From Dermatophagoides farinae (taxonomy: Eukaryota > Arthropoda > Arachnida > Sarcoptiformes > Pyroglyphidae), in contig NC_134685.1 in NCBI RefSeq assembly GCF_024713945.1, positions 1,302,001-1,366,000 on the forward strand: a stretch of 64,000 nt of DNA, read 5' to 3'. The notes under the pieces were generated by a model. The model was not told where the DNA came from. It saw nothing but the letters and a program-made list of their open reading frames with translations, and ran no database searches. The number at the start of each line of letters is the position of its first letter. The first letter of the stretch is position 1. The position numbers and the translations under genes are program-made. Positions 36,721-47,830 of this stretch are shown here, piece after piece.

Positions 36721-37472
36721 ATGATGGAACCAGATTCTACTTGTGATTCTTCAACCTTAAATGTATTCGAAAAAAATAAAATTCGTTCATTTCAATCATC
36801 AACTATAACTGCTCATGAAACGTTTGAAAATGTTGTTGGTGTGGATATGAAAATCGTAAATAAAAAAAATCCATGTAAGTGTGATGAATTGAAGAAAAAA
36901 AAATTATTATTGGCCAAAAAACTTGAAGAATGTTACCAAGAATGTCGAAATCTTTTAGAAGAAAAAGATAAAATTATCAAAGATTTGCGTCATGAATTCG
37001 AAATAACGAAACAACGTGATCCAAAACTAATGGCAATACAAGATAAAATTCATGTCGAAAAATTTGTACAACTTTCAAAAACTTGCCATATGAATTATCA
37101 ATTAAACATCATAGTTGATGATATCATAGAAGATTTAAAATCAAAGCTTCTCTTAGCAGATATCGGTGCTGATAAGATATCTGATAAGAGATTGCTTTTG
37201 TGTTTTATACCTGAAACAATATTCAGATTCATTTTTAAAAAATTAATAAGCCAATTTCCGCTGTTGGAGAAGAAATATAATGGTTTAAATTTAAATTTGG
37301 AAAAAAATCTATTGGTAAGTATTTATATATAAACAATGAACTTTTAACATCTTTTAACATTGTAATTTTATCGTTGAATTAGCAATGTTTAATGGATAAA
37401 GTTCGAGACAAAAAACAATGGACACAGGAACTGTATCGTAAAAAATATAAAAATTTACCTGATTTGCATTAA
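36721..37472 (+). CDS. unrecognised coiled-coil protein, tandem copy 1
   Basis: Exons are 36721-37314 and 37383-37472, 227 aa, with a 68-bp intron (GTAAGT...TTAG). I do not recognise the family. The N-terminus is Ser/Thr-rich, followed by a short conserved block (HETFENVVGVD), the Cys motif NPCKCDE and a charged leucine-rich coiled coil (KKKLLLAKKLEECYQE and onward, about residues 58-105). The C-terminal part (VDDIIEDLKSKLLLADIGAD, then ETIFRFIFKKL) is the most conserved region relative to copy 2. The last exon adds QCLMDKVRDKKQWTQELYRKK. Compared with copy 2 it lacks about 40 residues in the middle but stays in frame. No signal peptide or membrane helix is seen. The reading frame is open upstream of the ATG through the TATA region, which is probably chance. 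Confidence 0.75.
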
Positions 37473-37571
37473 GTGGACATTTGATTAAATTCTTTCATTG
37501 CATTTTTTTATATCATATTTTTTGTATTCAATTTTTTCATTTTGTATTCAATGTCCAAAAAAAAAATAACT

Positions 37572-37577
37572 AATAAA
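37572..37577 (+). promoter_or_regulatory. AATAAA polyadenylation signal, tandem copy 1
   Basis: AATAAA lies 100 bases after the stop codon and is kept in copy 2 in the same context (AATAAAAGATTTTCAT). Confidence 0.55.
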
Positions 37578-38030
37578 AGATTTTCATATTTTTCATACAT
37601 TTGTCACAGAGAATTCCCGGTTTTGTCTATTTAAAAATCAATAACAATTCCATAAATTCGGGAATTCAATTGATATATGATGATGGTTGACACAACTTGT
37701 GTTAATATTGCTGAAGCAATAATAACACCAGATGATAATACGACCTTGGTATGTGGTCATGTATATTTATGACCTTGGTTATGGTATAGAAGAAATATAT
37801 TTGTAGATAACGAAAAACATGGATTTAATTTAATTTTTTGAATTTTTTTTCTTATCAATTTTTTTTTGTTTTGTTTTGTTCAACAACATGTGTGTGGTAC
37901 CAGTGGTAATTATGTATGTGTGGCCATTTGCGATAACAACACTTTCAACCATGATAAGAGTTCATGATACGTTTTACTTATATCTGAACTTTGATCGAAC
38001 AGCAGCAGAATCTGGGCCTATATCAACAGG

Positions 38031-38037
38031 TATAAAA
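38031..38037 (+). promoter_or_regulatory. TATA box, tandem gene copy 2
   Basis: TATAAAA lies 139 bases before the copy 2 start codon, within the duplicated upstream block (ATGATAAGAGTTCATGATAC at 37949 matches copy 1 at 36508). Confidence 0.55.
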
Positions 38038-38175
38038 ATTGCTGGACATTTTGACCATAAAGCACATTTGATTTTTGTTAAGCCTTGAATAATACTGAAA
38101 TTCTGCATCTCGACAGCAATCAACGATTTTTTTTTGTTCTACAAAATTAAAATTTTTTTTTAGTGTTCATCAATC

Positions 38176-39040
38176 ATGGAACCGCCATTCGATTTTACAT
38201 GTGATTCGGTAATATTAGATGGATACGCGAAAAATTTATTAAATTCATCAACTATAACTGTTCATGAAACGTTTGAAGATGTTGTTGGTGTGGATTTGGA
38301 AATCGTAAATAAAAAAAATCCATGTAAGTGCGATGAATTGAAGAAAGAAAAATTATTATTGGCCAAAAAACTTGAAGAATGTCACCAAGAATGTCAAGAA
38401 TACCGAAATCTTATTGAAGAAAAAGATAAAATTAACGAAGATTTGCGTCATAAAATCGAAACAATCGAAAATAAAATCGAAATAACGAAACAACGTGATC
38501 CTGAACGGGTGGCAATACAAGATAAAATTTATGTGCAAAAATTTGGAAAAAAATTTTACGATTATTTTTTAAATGATTTCGATTTATACAGATATAAATT
38601 TCCGAATTTCAACGATTCAATCATGAAATTATTGAACGATAAAGACCAACAAGTCAATACTGGCGATATGAATGGTCAATTAAACAACATGATTGATGAT
38701 ATCATAGAAGATTTAAAATCAAAGCTTCTCTTAGCAGATATCGGTGCTGATAAGATATCTGATAAGAGATTGCTTTTGAATAGTATATCTGGAACAATAT
38801 TCAGATTCATTTTTAAAAAATTAATGAGCCGATTTCCGCTGCTGGAGCAGAAATACAATAGTTTAAATTTAAATTTGGAAAAAAATCTATTGGTAAGTAT
38901 TTATATATAAACAATGAACTTTTAACATTGTAATTTTATCGTTGAATTAGCAATGTTTAATGGATAAAGTTTGCAACAAAAAAAATGGGACACGGAAGCT
39001 GTATCGCAAAAAATATAAAAATTTACCTGATTTGTATTAA
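38176..39040 (+). CDS. unrecognised coiled-coil protein, tandem copy 2 (full-length)
   Basis: Exons are 38176-38892 and 38951-39040, 268 aa; the intron is in the same place and phase as in copy 1. It shares the HETFEDVVGVD block, NPCKCDE, the coiled coil (KEKLLLAKKLEECHQECQEY and onward, about 57-110) and the C-terminal helix-rich region. It also has a segment absent from copy 1 (KFYDYFLNDFDLYRYKFPNF, then MKLLNDKDQQVNTGDMNG). This copy is likely nearer the ancestral form. Many differences from copy 1 are conservative (K/E, D/E, V/I), which suggests the protein is constrained. I know no homologue, and a lineage-restricted gene family is likely. Function is unknown. Confidence 0.77.
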
Positions 39041-39300
39041 GTGGACATTCGATTAAATTCTTTCATTGCATTTTTTTTTGTATTCATATTTTTTGTATTC
39101 AATTTTTTTATTTTGTATTCAATGTCAAAAAAAAAACAATAAACAATAAAAGATTTTCATATTTTTCATACATTTGTCAAAGAGAATTGTTTTGTCTATT
39201 TCAAAATCATAACAATTCCATAAATTCGAGAATTCAATGATATGCTGATGATTGACACAACTTGAAACAACTTAATATTGCTGGAGCAATAATAACACCA

Positions 39301-42062
39301 AATGGTAATATGATCATCTGCATTATCATCAATCGATTAATTCGATTTTTGTGGATATATTGGATAATGGATAATGTCATGTCATTTATGAGTAAATTTT
39401 CTTCTGTTCCTCATGATGATGATGATTCTGTGACCATTCATTCGAATTATTATGAATTCATTGATCATTTGTCATCATCATCATCATCATATCGATATTA
39501 TATTTCATTCATTGAATTAAATATGTATTGACATTCACCAAAAAAAACATTCATTTATCATCATCATCATTATAATGATTTTCTTACATGTCAAAAATTG
39601 ATGGTCGTTTTTTTGTTTGTTTTTGTTTTTGTATTCATTCATTAATTCATTCATTCATCATCATCATCATCATTGATCATTGATTTATAATTTGAAAGAG
39701 TTTTGAGATCTGGTCGAATATTTGGACGGGGCAATCGAATAATATGTTCAAGCAAATAAAACAAATATATAATGTTTCGGTTTGTATACGGTTGTCCATT
39801 TGGATTTTATTTCATCCAAGAATTCATTATTCATTGCTTTCCATTTTCATTTCATTTTCCATCTGATCATTGTTTTCTTTTTTTTTCTCGCACATTTTCA
39901 TATATCATTCATTAATAGTGAAATGGAATCATCAATGTGATGGGAAAAAAAAACATTCATACTATTCGAATTTGGCTGATTATACGCTACATAATTGTGA
40001 AGAAAAGAAGAAGAAGCACATTAAATTTGCATGTTTACAGGCAAAAAAAAAACTTCAACAATTGAGAAGAAGAAGAAAGAAGAAAGAGAAAAGTTTTTTC
40101 AAAAAAAAAAAATCTGACAATACAAGACAATGGAAATACATAGGAAAAAAAAGCAACGCGAAAGAAAAAAAAACCGAACCAAAGCAACCGAAAATGATCA
40201 ACGCAACGACGGCTACCACAACAGCAACAACAACAACAACGACGACGACGACGATGACGACGACGACACCAATAACGTCAACGATAATGACAATAACGAA
40301 TTACGAGTATTCGAAATACGAATGGCTATTTATCGATAATTTTTTACGATGATGAAATGGTAAATCCAATCTCTGTGTTTTTTTTTCTCTCTCTCTTTCT
40401 TTCTTTCTCTCATTGCAAATGTGTGTGTGTGTGTGTGTCATAATTTTTTTTTCTTCTTTTCCTTCTACAGCATGGATTTCTTTCTCTCAATCTATGTATA
40501 TCTATCATGTAAACGTTTCCTTATAATGATGATTTTATCGGCAGACAAACACACATACACACACACACACACACAATTTATACTTCCCTTTTTTTTCATT
40601 TTCATGTCTCCAACAACAACAACAAAATTTGATTCGATTGTCATTCAATTTCCCCCCTCCCCAATAACAACAACAACAACAACAATTAATGATTGAATCA
40701 TATTCATTCGATCATTATTGTTAATTGGGAAATTTTTTTTTTGTTCACAAACGAATCAACAACTTGTTGCTTATATATGAAAAATCCGATAGCAACAAAT
40801 TTTCATCTGGATAGAATGAATGAAATATCTCAAAATATTCACCATTAATCATTAATCATCATTAGCAGAAAAAAATCAAACAAAAATAAAATCTGTTGAT
40901 AATTTATGGTGACAATTTGAATAAATTTCATCATCATCAACAACAACAACAACAACCAGAACGTTGCATTCGAAATTTTTGTTTTTGGTTTTTTTTTCAT
41001 TTGTCGAAAAAAAAAACAACCGTAACAAACATAACTAAATCACATCAAAACAAAAAACTCAAAACAATTTTTTTGTGTGTGTGTGTGTGTGTGATAAATG
41101 TGACCATGTTGTTGATTTTATTTTTCTTCATCAATTCAAATTCATCATCATCATCATCATCATGATGATCTATGTGTGATACACGAAAGAGAAAACAATT
41201 TCGATGCGTAGAGTAGAGAATAATCATTAGTGAATAATAAAACAAAAAACACCGGTTAGAAGGGAATAGCAAAATTTTTATTTTTTTTTCATTTCAACCA
41301 TATCATCATCATCATCATTGTCATCATCAGCAACATTCAACTTGAATATATCAATTCATTTCTATACATACCAATTTGTTGATGGTGCCCTATCATAAAC
41401 ATAATCTTTGTAGTTGTTGGTTGTTGTCGACATACATCGATTTGGAGAAGAAGAAGAAGAAAGAAAAAAGATACACGCGGGATATACACACCGCGATAGA
41501 CATATCATCATTTGAAAGCAAACAAAAAAAAAATTCTTCAATTCGCATCCTATTGTTTCATCATTCAGCGCATTCGCAGATTTTTTCATTTTTCTTTCTT
41601 TACTGATAGAACAACAACAAGGAATTTTTCTCATCATCATCATCATCATAGCCAATCTTAAAAACATATCATCATTTTCAACAAAATAGAAATAGAAATT
41701 TATCGACAATCATCCCTTTTTAGTTAGATTTTCTCCTTTATTTTCAATTTTTTATTTAAAAAAAACATGTTGTGATTTCATGATCATCAATCAATCATCA
41801 TCATCATTTTTTTGGTGATATATATTTTATCCATTATTCTAAAGAATTTTTATTATTCAATGTGTTAGATTTTTTTTTGTCTGGTGTTTACATCGAGGAA
41901 AAAAAATCCAAAAAAAAATGTGAATGATCTCCACTGCCACATTTTTAAAATTCGATCAATCCATCCATGAATCTGTTACTGTTTTTTTTTAGGATTTTAA
42001 AGAATTTTATGATTTCAAAAAAATTTTTTATTCAACACAACAACAACATTCTGAAAAAAAAG
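39301..42062. other. gene-poor stretch before the chloride channel
   Basis: AT-rich DNA with ATC runs (39657-39673, 41141-41163), a CA run (40549-40575), GT runs (40422-40438, 41075-41092), CAA and CGA triplet runs (40226-40268) and poly-A/T runs. Frames such as 39870-40352 are translated triplet repeats (poly-K, poly-T) and not credible genes. The channel promoter and any 5' UTR exon should lie at its right end. Confidence 0.5.
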
Positions 42063-45000
42063 ATGGCCACAAAAGGTGCATCCAAACAAACGGCGCTAGA
42101 TTTTCAACAAACTTTGGTATGTGTGTATCTGTAAAATCCACTTGTTGCATATTTTGATTTTTTTGATTTTTTTTTTGAACAAATAGATGTATGGTCAATA
42201 TAAAGAAGACCTTGGAAGATTTGCAAGAACACATGCACAAAAATTAATTGATGGAAAATTACAAAAACGGGAACGACGAATTCTTCCCGAAAAATATCAA
42301 CGAAAACTAACAGGTTTGATGTTTGTTTGTTTGTTTGTTTTTTTTTTTCTTTTCTGTGTATTCAAGTATTGTTCAGATGTTTTGAATGTTTTTTTTTCTG
42401 ACATTCCAAGCCATTTCAATATTTCAATATGAACTGGATTTTTCTTACATTATTAGTAGTAGTTATTTGGTTTAAATTTTTGTAATTTTTTACATTCAAT
42501 TAACCAAGTTCTTGAACTTGAACTAATAAATGGTGTCTTTCATCATCATCATCATCATCATTATCATGATCATTTTTTTCTGTAAATTGAATGATGAATA
42601 TGAGAAAAAAAAAGAATTTTCTTATTTCAACTATTCAAGGTCAAGAACATTTTTTATACACAGGTATATATAACATACATACACCTGTTTAATCAGTTCA
42701 GAAATTTTTTTTTATTATTATTATCACCATCATCAACATGATCTTGATCATCATCATCTTTTTCATGAAGAATATAATATGTTCCTTGATTAATGTACAT
42801 TTTGTTCATTAATAATAATGATGATGATGATGATGATGTTGTTGAATTTGGTGAAAAAATTTTGTCAACTTGTTGATTACATATTGACAACCATAGCCAT
42901 AATATTCGGTTTGTTGCTGTTTTTTTTTCATTTCATTTTTATGCGATATCATCATTTTTTTTTCTTGTTTCATAATACCCGTACATAACATATTAATCAA
43001 TGTTTCAACACGTTTCCCAGCCATTGAGCTTGAATTTTTTTATTTATTTATTCATTGATTTCCTTAATTAAACTCAACAAATGTACCGATTAATTAATTA
43101 ATTAGCCGGATTTGATTTTTTTCCCCTTTCCACTAATCACATATATATGATATATATTGGTTGAAAACCTCGATTTTTCCAATTTTTTTCCTAGATTATT
43201 TAGTCAGTATTGCCATAAAATTATTTTTCTTTCCTTTTTCATACTTGTTTATTATCATTGTTGTTGTTGTTGTTGTTCCAGTTTTATTTGTCATTTTTAA
43301 TTATGTCATGACAATATCATTTTTTCCTATCATTTCGGGTCAAGGGTTTACCAGCAATCATTTTGTTTGTTTTTGTTTTTTTTTCTATTGACCTATGGTG
43401 ATCTAATTTTTTTTTTTAAAGAAAAAAAATCTGATCAGTCATTGTAATAAATTCTTTAATTTTTTTTTTGGTTTTCGTTTCCATCATCCTACAACAGCTT
43501 GCTGTACAATAACATGGAGATATACATTTGCCAAGATTGGTGAAGATTGGCTATTTTTAGCCATGCTTGGCATTATAATGGCCACTATTAGTTTTATAAT
43601 GGATTTTTTCATTAGTCAATGCCAAATATCAAGGATATGGCTTTATGATGAATTGCTCAATCAGAATCTTGTATTCCGTTATGTTGGTTGGACGGCCATA
43701 CCGGTTTTTCTTGTGTTATTTGCTTCCGGATTTGCACATCTAGTTTCACCACAAGCAGTTGGATCCGGTATACCTGAAATGAAAACAATACTACGAGGTA
43801 TGATTATTGATTTATTTTTCTTCTAATTATCTAAATTTATATTTTTATTTATTCTTATTCTGATAGGTGTTATATTGTATGAATATCTAACATTTAGAAC
43901 ATTAATTGCAAAAATTGTTGGTTTAACCTGTACACTTGGTAGTGGATTACCATTGGGTAAAGAAGGACCGTAAGTAAAATAATTTATTTTATTATTTTGC
44001 ACTCCATTTCAAGATCAAATTTGTATCAGTTTTGTACACGTAGCTTCGATTGTTGCCACATTGCTTTCGAAATTGATTGCATCATTTCAGGGTATCTATG
44101 ATAATGAATCACGGACAGGTGAAATGCTTGCTGCTGCTTGTGCTGTTGGTAAGTCTAATTGTTATATATTGATAACAATGACATGCGAATATATTTCTCA
44201 TTTGATTCATAGGTGTTGCGGCCACATTTTATGCACCAATTGGTGGTGTATTATTTTCAGTGGAAGTAACGACAGTTTTCTTTGCCGTACGTAATTATTG
44301 GCGAGGATTTTTTGCCGCTTGTTGTAGTGCAACCATTTGGAGGCTATATGGTGTTTGGTTTAAAAAAGAAGCGGCAATCACTGCATTGTTTAAAACAAGT
44401 TTTCGTTCTGATTTTCCATTTGATCCACAAGAATTGTTTGTTTTTGCATTCATTGGTATTATTTGTGGTTTCGGTGGTGCTGGTTATGTTAAATTTCATC
44501 GTAAAATTGTTCAATTTATTCGTAGCCAAAAGAAATTGAATGCATTTTTGCAGAAAAAGTAAGTTTGACTAGTATGGATCAGAATTAGATTATATAAATT
44601 CTTCCTTGATTTCATAGCCGATTTATCTATCCCGGTATTGTTACATTTTTATTGACAACCGTATCTTTTCCACCGTTTTTTGGCCAATACATGGCATCAA
44701 CAGTAAGTTTGTTATTGTTGATATTAAATTATTATGTTTAATGTGTGTGTATGTGTTATTTTTAGCTATCAACTCATGATACTTTGGAAGATCTCTTCAG
44801 TAATATTACATGGGGTCTTGAATCAAATGATTCAACAAGATTAAAAATGGTTAAACATTGGTCAACTGATCATACATCAATTTATATGAATCTTGTTATT
44901 TATATTTTTATGACCGCATGGATGTCATTATTGGCATCAACCGTTCCGGTACCAAGTGGTACGTTTATTCCGGTCTTTAAAATTGGTGCCGCTTTAGGCC

Positions 45001-46546
45001 GATTAGCTGGTGAAATGATGGCATTAACATTTCCGGCTGGTATTCCATTCGAAGGCTATACAACACCGATTGTGCCCGGTGGTTATTCCGTTGTTGGTGA
45101 GTTTTATTATTTGTTAAATAATTAATTTTATTTCCATTGTTTTCTCTCTTCATTTAAAGGTGCGGCAGCATTTACCGGTGCAGTAACTCATACAATCAGT
45201 ATATCGGTCATCGTATTCGAATTGACCGGACAAATGACACATATGATTCCAGTATTAGTAGCGGTATTGATATCTAATGCTATCTCTCAAACATTAGATT
45301 TATCTATCTATGATTCAATCATTCAAATCAAACGTCTACCATTTTTACCACCCATTCTTAGTACATCATCATTGGCACATAATGTATTTGTCGAAGATTT
45401 TATGGTTCGTGATGTTATATTCATTTGGCGTAATTGTACTTATCGTGAAATTAAAAAAGTACTAGAAAGTCATCGAGATTTGCATCAATTTCCATTGGTC
45501 GATAATGGTATCAATATGATTCTTTTGGGTTCAATTCAACGTGAAGAATTGTTGCGATTAGCTCAACACCGACTAAGTCGTGAACGTCGTCTACAAGAAG
45601 TAAGACGTCGTTATTCAATTCAGGATGCTGTATCAAGTACAAGCACTCCAGATCGAACGAATTCAACAACGGCAACGACAACTGCATCAACTTCAGTGAA
45701 TTCTTCACCAAAAGAAACAATGAGGAAAATGTCTCGATTTGAAGTGATACCTGTACAACAATCAACTGAAAGTCTTAAAAATCCATCACCAAAACCGGTG
45801 ACAAAGATGCCGAAATCCATATTGAAACAGACCGTTTCATTTACATATTCACCAAACAATACGATTGGTGGCATACAAGATTCACGTTTACGACAAGCAT
45901 TTGAAAATATTTTCTTAAAAAGTCTGAAATTGCAAGATGCAAATCCGGAAAAGGCAGCAAAACAGAATTCAACACCACCAGCAACATTACACCGCCGAGT
46001 ACAATTGGTATGTATGAATAAGTGAATAATAGTGGTCGTCATGATAATTGTCATTTCATTATAAATTTTGTTTAGCCTCGTGAAAGAGTTATCGATATGT
46101 CACCAGAAGAACAACTTGCATGGGAAGAAGATCAATTAAATATGATGGTCGATTTTAATGAATGTATCATTGATCCATCACCGTTTCAATTGGTAGAACG
46201 TACAACCATATATAAAGTCCATTCCCTTTTCTCAATGCTTGGTTTGAATCATGCTTATGTAACTTCGATTGGTCGATTAGTTGGAGTCGTTGCACTGAAA
46301 GATGTACGTATTTTCGAATATTATTTCCTTTAACTTGTGATAAATCTTTCATTTTTTTTCTTCTTCTTCTTCTTCATCTATAAATAGCTTCGTGAAGGTA
46401 TCGAAAAAATGAATGCCGGCCTGATTGTTCCACGTAATTCAACGGATTCAAATTATTTTAATAATCTTGAATGTGATTCACATTATGAAGATACATTAAC
46501 ATCATTAGCTACAAATGATTCCGAAGTAATAAGACAAAATGATTAG
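42063..46546 (+). CDS. ClC-a: ClC-2-type voltage-gated chloride channel, 11 exons
   Basis: A plasma-membrane double-barrelled chloride channel, closest to vertebrate CLCN1/CLCN2 and insect ClC-a. Exons are 42063-42116, 42187-42313, 43498-43797, 43867-43969, 44030-44148, 44213-44558, 44618-44702, 44766-45096, 45160-46007, 46076-46303 and 46388-46546, exactly 900 codons (899 aa). The selectivity-filter motifs are intact: GSGIPE (149-154), GKEGP with the gating glutamate near 193, and the [18 protein letters not shown] helix. [12 protein letters not shown] at the N-terminus and [18 protein letters not shown] are ClC-1/2-like. The cytoplasmic tail has two CBS domains (from [11 protein letters not shown], and [20 protein letters not shown]), linked by a Ser/Thr-rich region. 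[14 protein letters not shown] before CBS2 matches CLCN2. The glutamate marks it as a channel-type or exchanger-type gate; the lack of a proton-glutamate cannot be judged here. Confidence 0.94.
42314..43497 (+). other. ClC-a intron 2 (1.18 kb)
   Basis: The longest intron of the channel gene, AT-rich with GAT/CAT runs near 42541-42560 and 42816-42838 and a GTT run near 43258-43277. A minus-strand frame of 71 codons (43024-42809) begins [20 protein letters not shown] and drifts into poly-His. It is not enough to call a nested gene. Confidence 0.6.
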
Positions 46547-46876
46547 ACTATGTATAAACTAATTAGCTGATATCATATCATAATTGAATTTTTTAATTTT
46601 TTTAAATTTTATTTTGTATATCTTACAAATGTACAAACTCACACACCCACACACACACCCACACCCACCCACACACAATCAACGAAATGATTCCTTTTGA
46701 CTTATTGTCTTTCAGTATTGATCAAAGAAAAATATTAGTGATTGATTAATTAATTGATACAAATCAAATGAATATCATATTTTTATTTTTATTTTGTACA
46801 TATTAGCTAGCACTGATTATTATATATTGAAAGTAAAAAAAAAAAATTCATTGATGTGAATCATTTATGTGTAAAA
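46547..46876. other. convergent 3' region between ClC-a and the TPR gene
   Basis: A 330-bp tail-to-tail spacer between stop codons, with an imperfect CA/CCCA run (46640-46676) and AT-rich sequence. It should hold both 3' UTRs. No gene is seen. Confidence 0.5.
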
Positions 46877-47629
46877 TTAGTCGATTTTTTCTCTTATTTC
46901 ATTTTCATATTGTTCATCATCATCATCATCAAATTTATGTCCAGTTGGTGGTTCCAATAATTTCTTTTTCCATGAATGGCTACAATTTCGTTGCCAACTT
47001 GTTAGATAATAGAATATGATTGAACATAAACCAATGAGTAATAATTTTAATAATGGATGATTGATAAAAGAATTGGTACGATTATGTACGAAATCAAAGA
47101 ATACGATGGCCATTCCAAAAACCAAACCGATTGCAGTGCCTATCCATATTAGTTGATAATCATAAATACGTTGACGTTGTATTAGAAATAATTGATATTT
47201 AATTGTTTCATTGATTTGTTGATCATAACGATTTCGTTTCGAGTCATCGGGTTCTGAATGAAGATAACGTAAAGCTAATTGATAATTTGTAAGCGATGCT
47301 TCATATAATCCACATTCAGATTCAATATTTGCTAGACGTAGATAACCTTTGAACCATTCAGGAAAAATATTCGTAACATGTCGAGCATCTTCATATGCAT
47401 AATAATATTGTTTCATTCGTAATAGAACAATAGAACGTTTAGCAAAAATTTTTGCTTCCAAATTAGAATCATCGATAATCGTATCGATTCGTATGCCATC
47501 ATTTTCATCGATTTCATAAATCTTTGCCAATTGTTTCAATGCATTGGTATATGTTTGTAATGCTTGTGGATAATCATCGGATGCTAATTCTAGATCAGCT
47601 TTTTTCTTCATATATTTCACATGTTCCAT
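46877..47629 (-). CDS. TPR protein with C-terminal membrane segments, single exon
   Basis: An intronless 250-aa protein. Residues 1-150 form tetratricopeptide-like helical hairpins (KKKADLELASDDYPQALQTY; AKRSIVLLRMKQYYYAYEDA; YLRLANIESECGLYEASLTN), similar in layout to Hsp90/Hsp70 co-chaperone TPR domains. Two hydrophobic segments follow (LIWIGTAIGLVFGMAIVFF and LLKLLLIGLCSIIFYYL), then a basic patch and an acidic tail (DDDDDEQYENE). This suggests a membrane-anchored protein with a cytosolic TPR domain. I cannot name a family member. It is head-to-head with the F-box gene, about 200 bases apart, and tail-to-tail with ClC-a. Confidence 0.8.
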   Translation of the reverse strand: MEHVKYMKKKADLELASDDYPQALQTYTNALKQLAKIYEIDENDGIRIDTIIDDSNLEAKIFAKRSIVLLRMKQYYYAYEDARHVTNIFPEWFKGYLRLANIESECGLYEASLTNYQLALRYLHSEPDDSKRNRYDQQINETIKYQLFLIQRQRIYDYQLIWIGTAIGLVFGMAIVFFDFVHNRTNSFINHPLLKLLLIGLCSIIFYYLTSWQRNCSHSWKKKLLEPPTGHKFDDDDDEQYENEIREKID

Positions 47630-47830
47630 GATATGATTGACATTTTTTTTTTGATGAATGTTTTCATTCGAAATTCTGATGGATCAAGAATCGAATCAAC
47701 ATAAATTCAAGAAATTCTTCATCAATTCATAATGTACGTATGCAATGTTTGGTTTTCAAAAATTTGTTTTGATATCAATCAGTTGTTTTTGCTTGCTTGT
47801 TTGTTTCGGCGTAAATATAATAACCACATT
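47630..47830. promoter_or_regulatory. short bidirectional promoter region, TPR and F-box genes
   Basis: Only 201 bases lie between the start codons of two divergent genes, so transcription of both must start here. No TATA box is evident. Confidence 0.5.

Larger units (their letters stand above)
36341..39300 (+). repeat. tandem duplication, two units of about 1.4-1.5 kb
   Basis: A unit starting ATGACCTTGGTTATGGTATA at 36341 is repeated from 37769, an offset of 1428 bases. The similarity covers the 5' flank, TATA region, coding exons, the short intron and the 3' flank, ending near 37731 in copy 1 and 39300 in copy 2 (shared GCAATAATAACACCA). Copy 1 lacks an internal coding segment of roughly 110 bases that copy 2 has. 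Point differences are scattered, so the duplication is not brand-new. Confidence 0.9.

Noticed and set aside
39870-40352. 160-codon frame with poly-K and poly-T
   Set aside because: It is a translation of A-rich and CAA/CGA/ACG repeat tracts; the composition gives open frames by chance.
42809-43024. Nested minus-strand gene in the ClC-a intron ([14 protein letters not shown]...)
   Set aside because: It has only 71 codons, ending in a translated CAT repeat, in low-complexity intron DNA with no family resemblance.
47732-47830. N-terminal extension of the F-box protein from an earlier ATG
   Set aside because: It adds 33 hydrophobic residues in the 200-bp promoter space shared with the TPR gene; the later ATG gives a typical F-box N-terminus.
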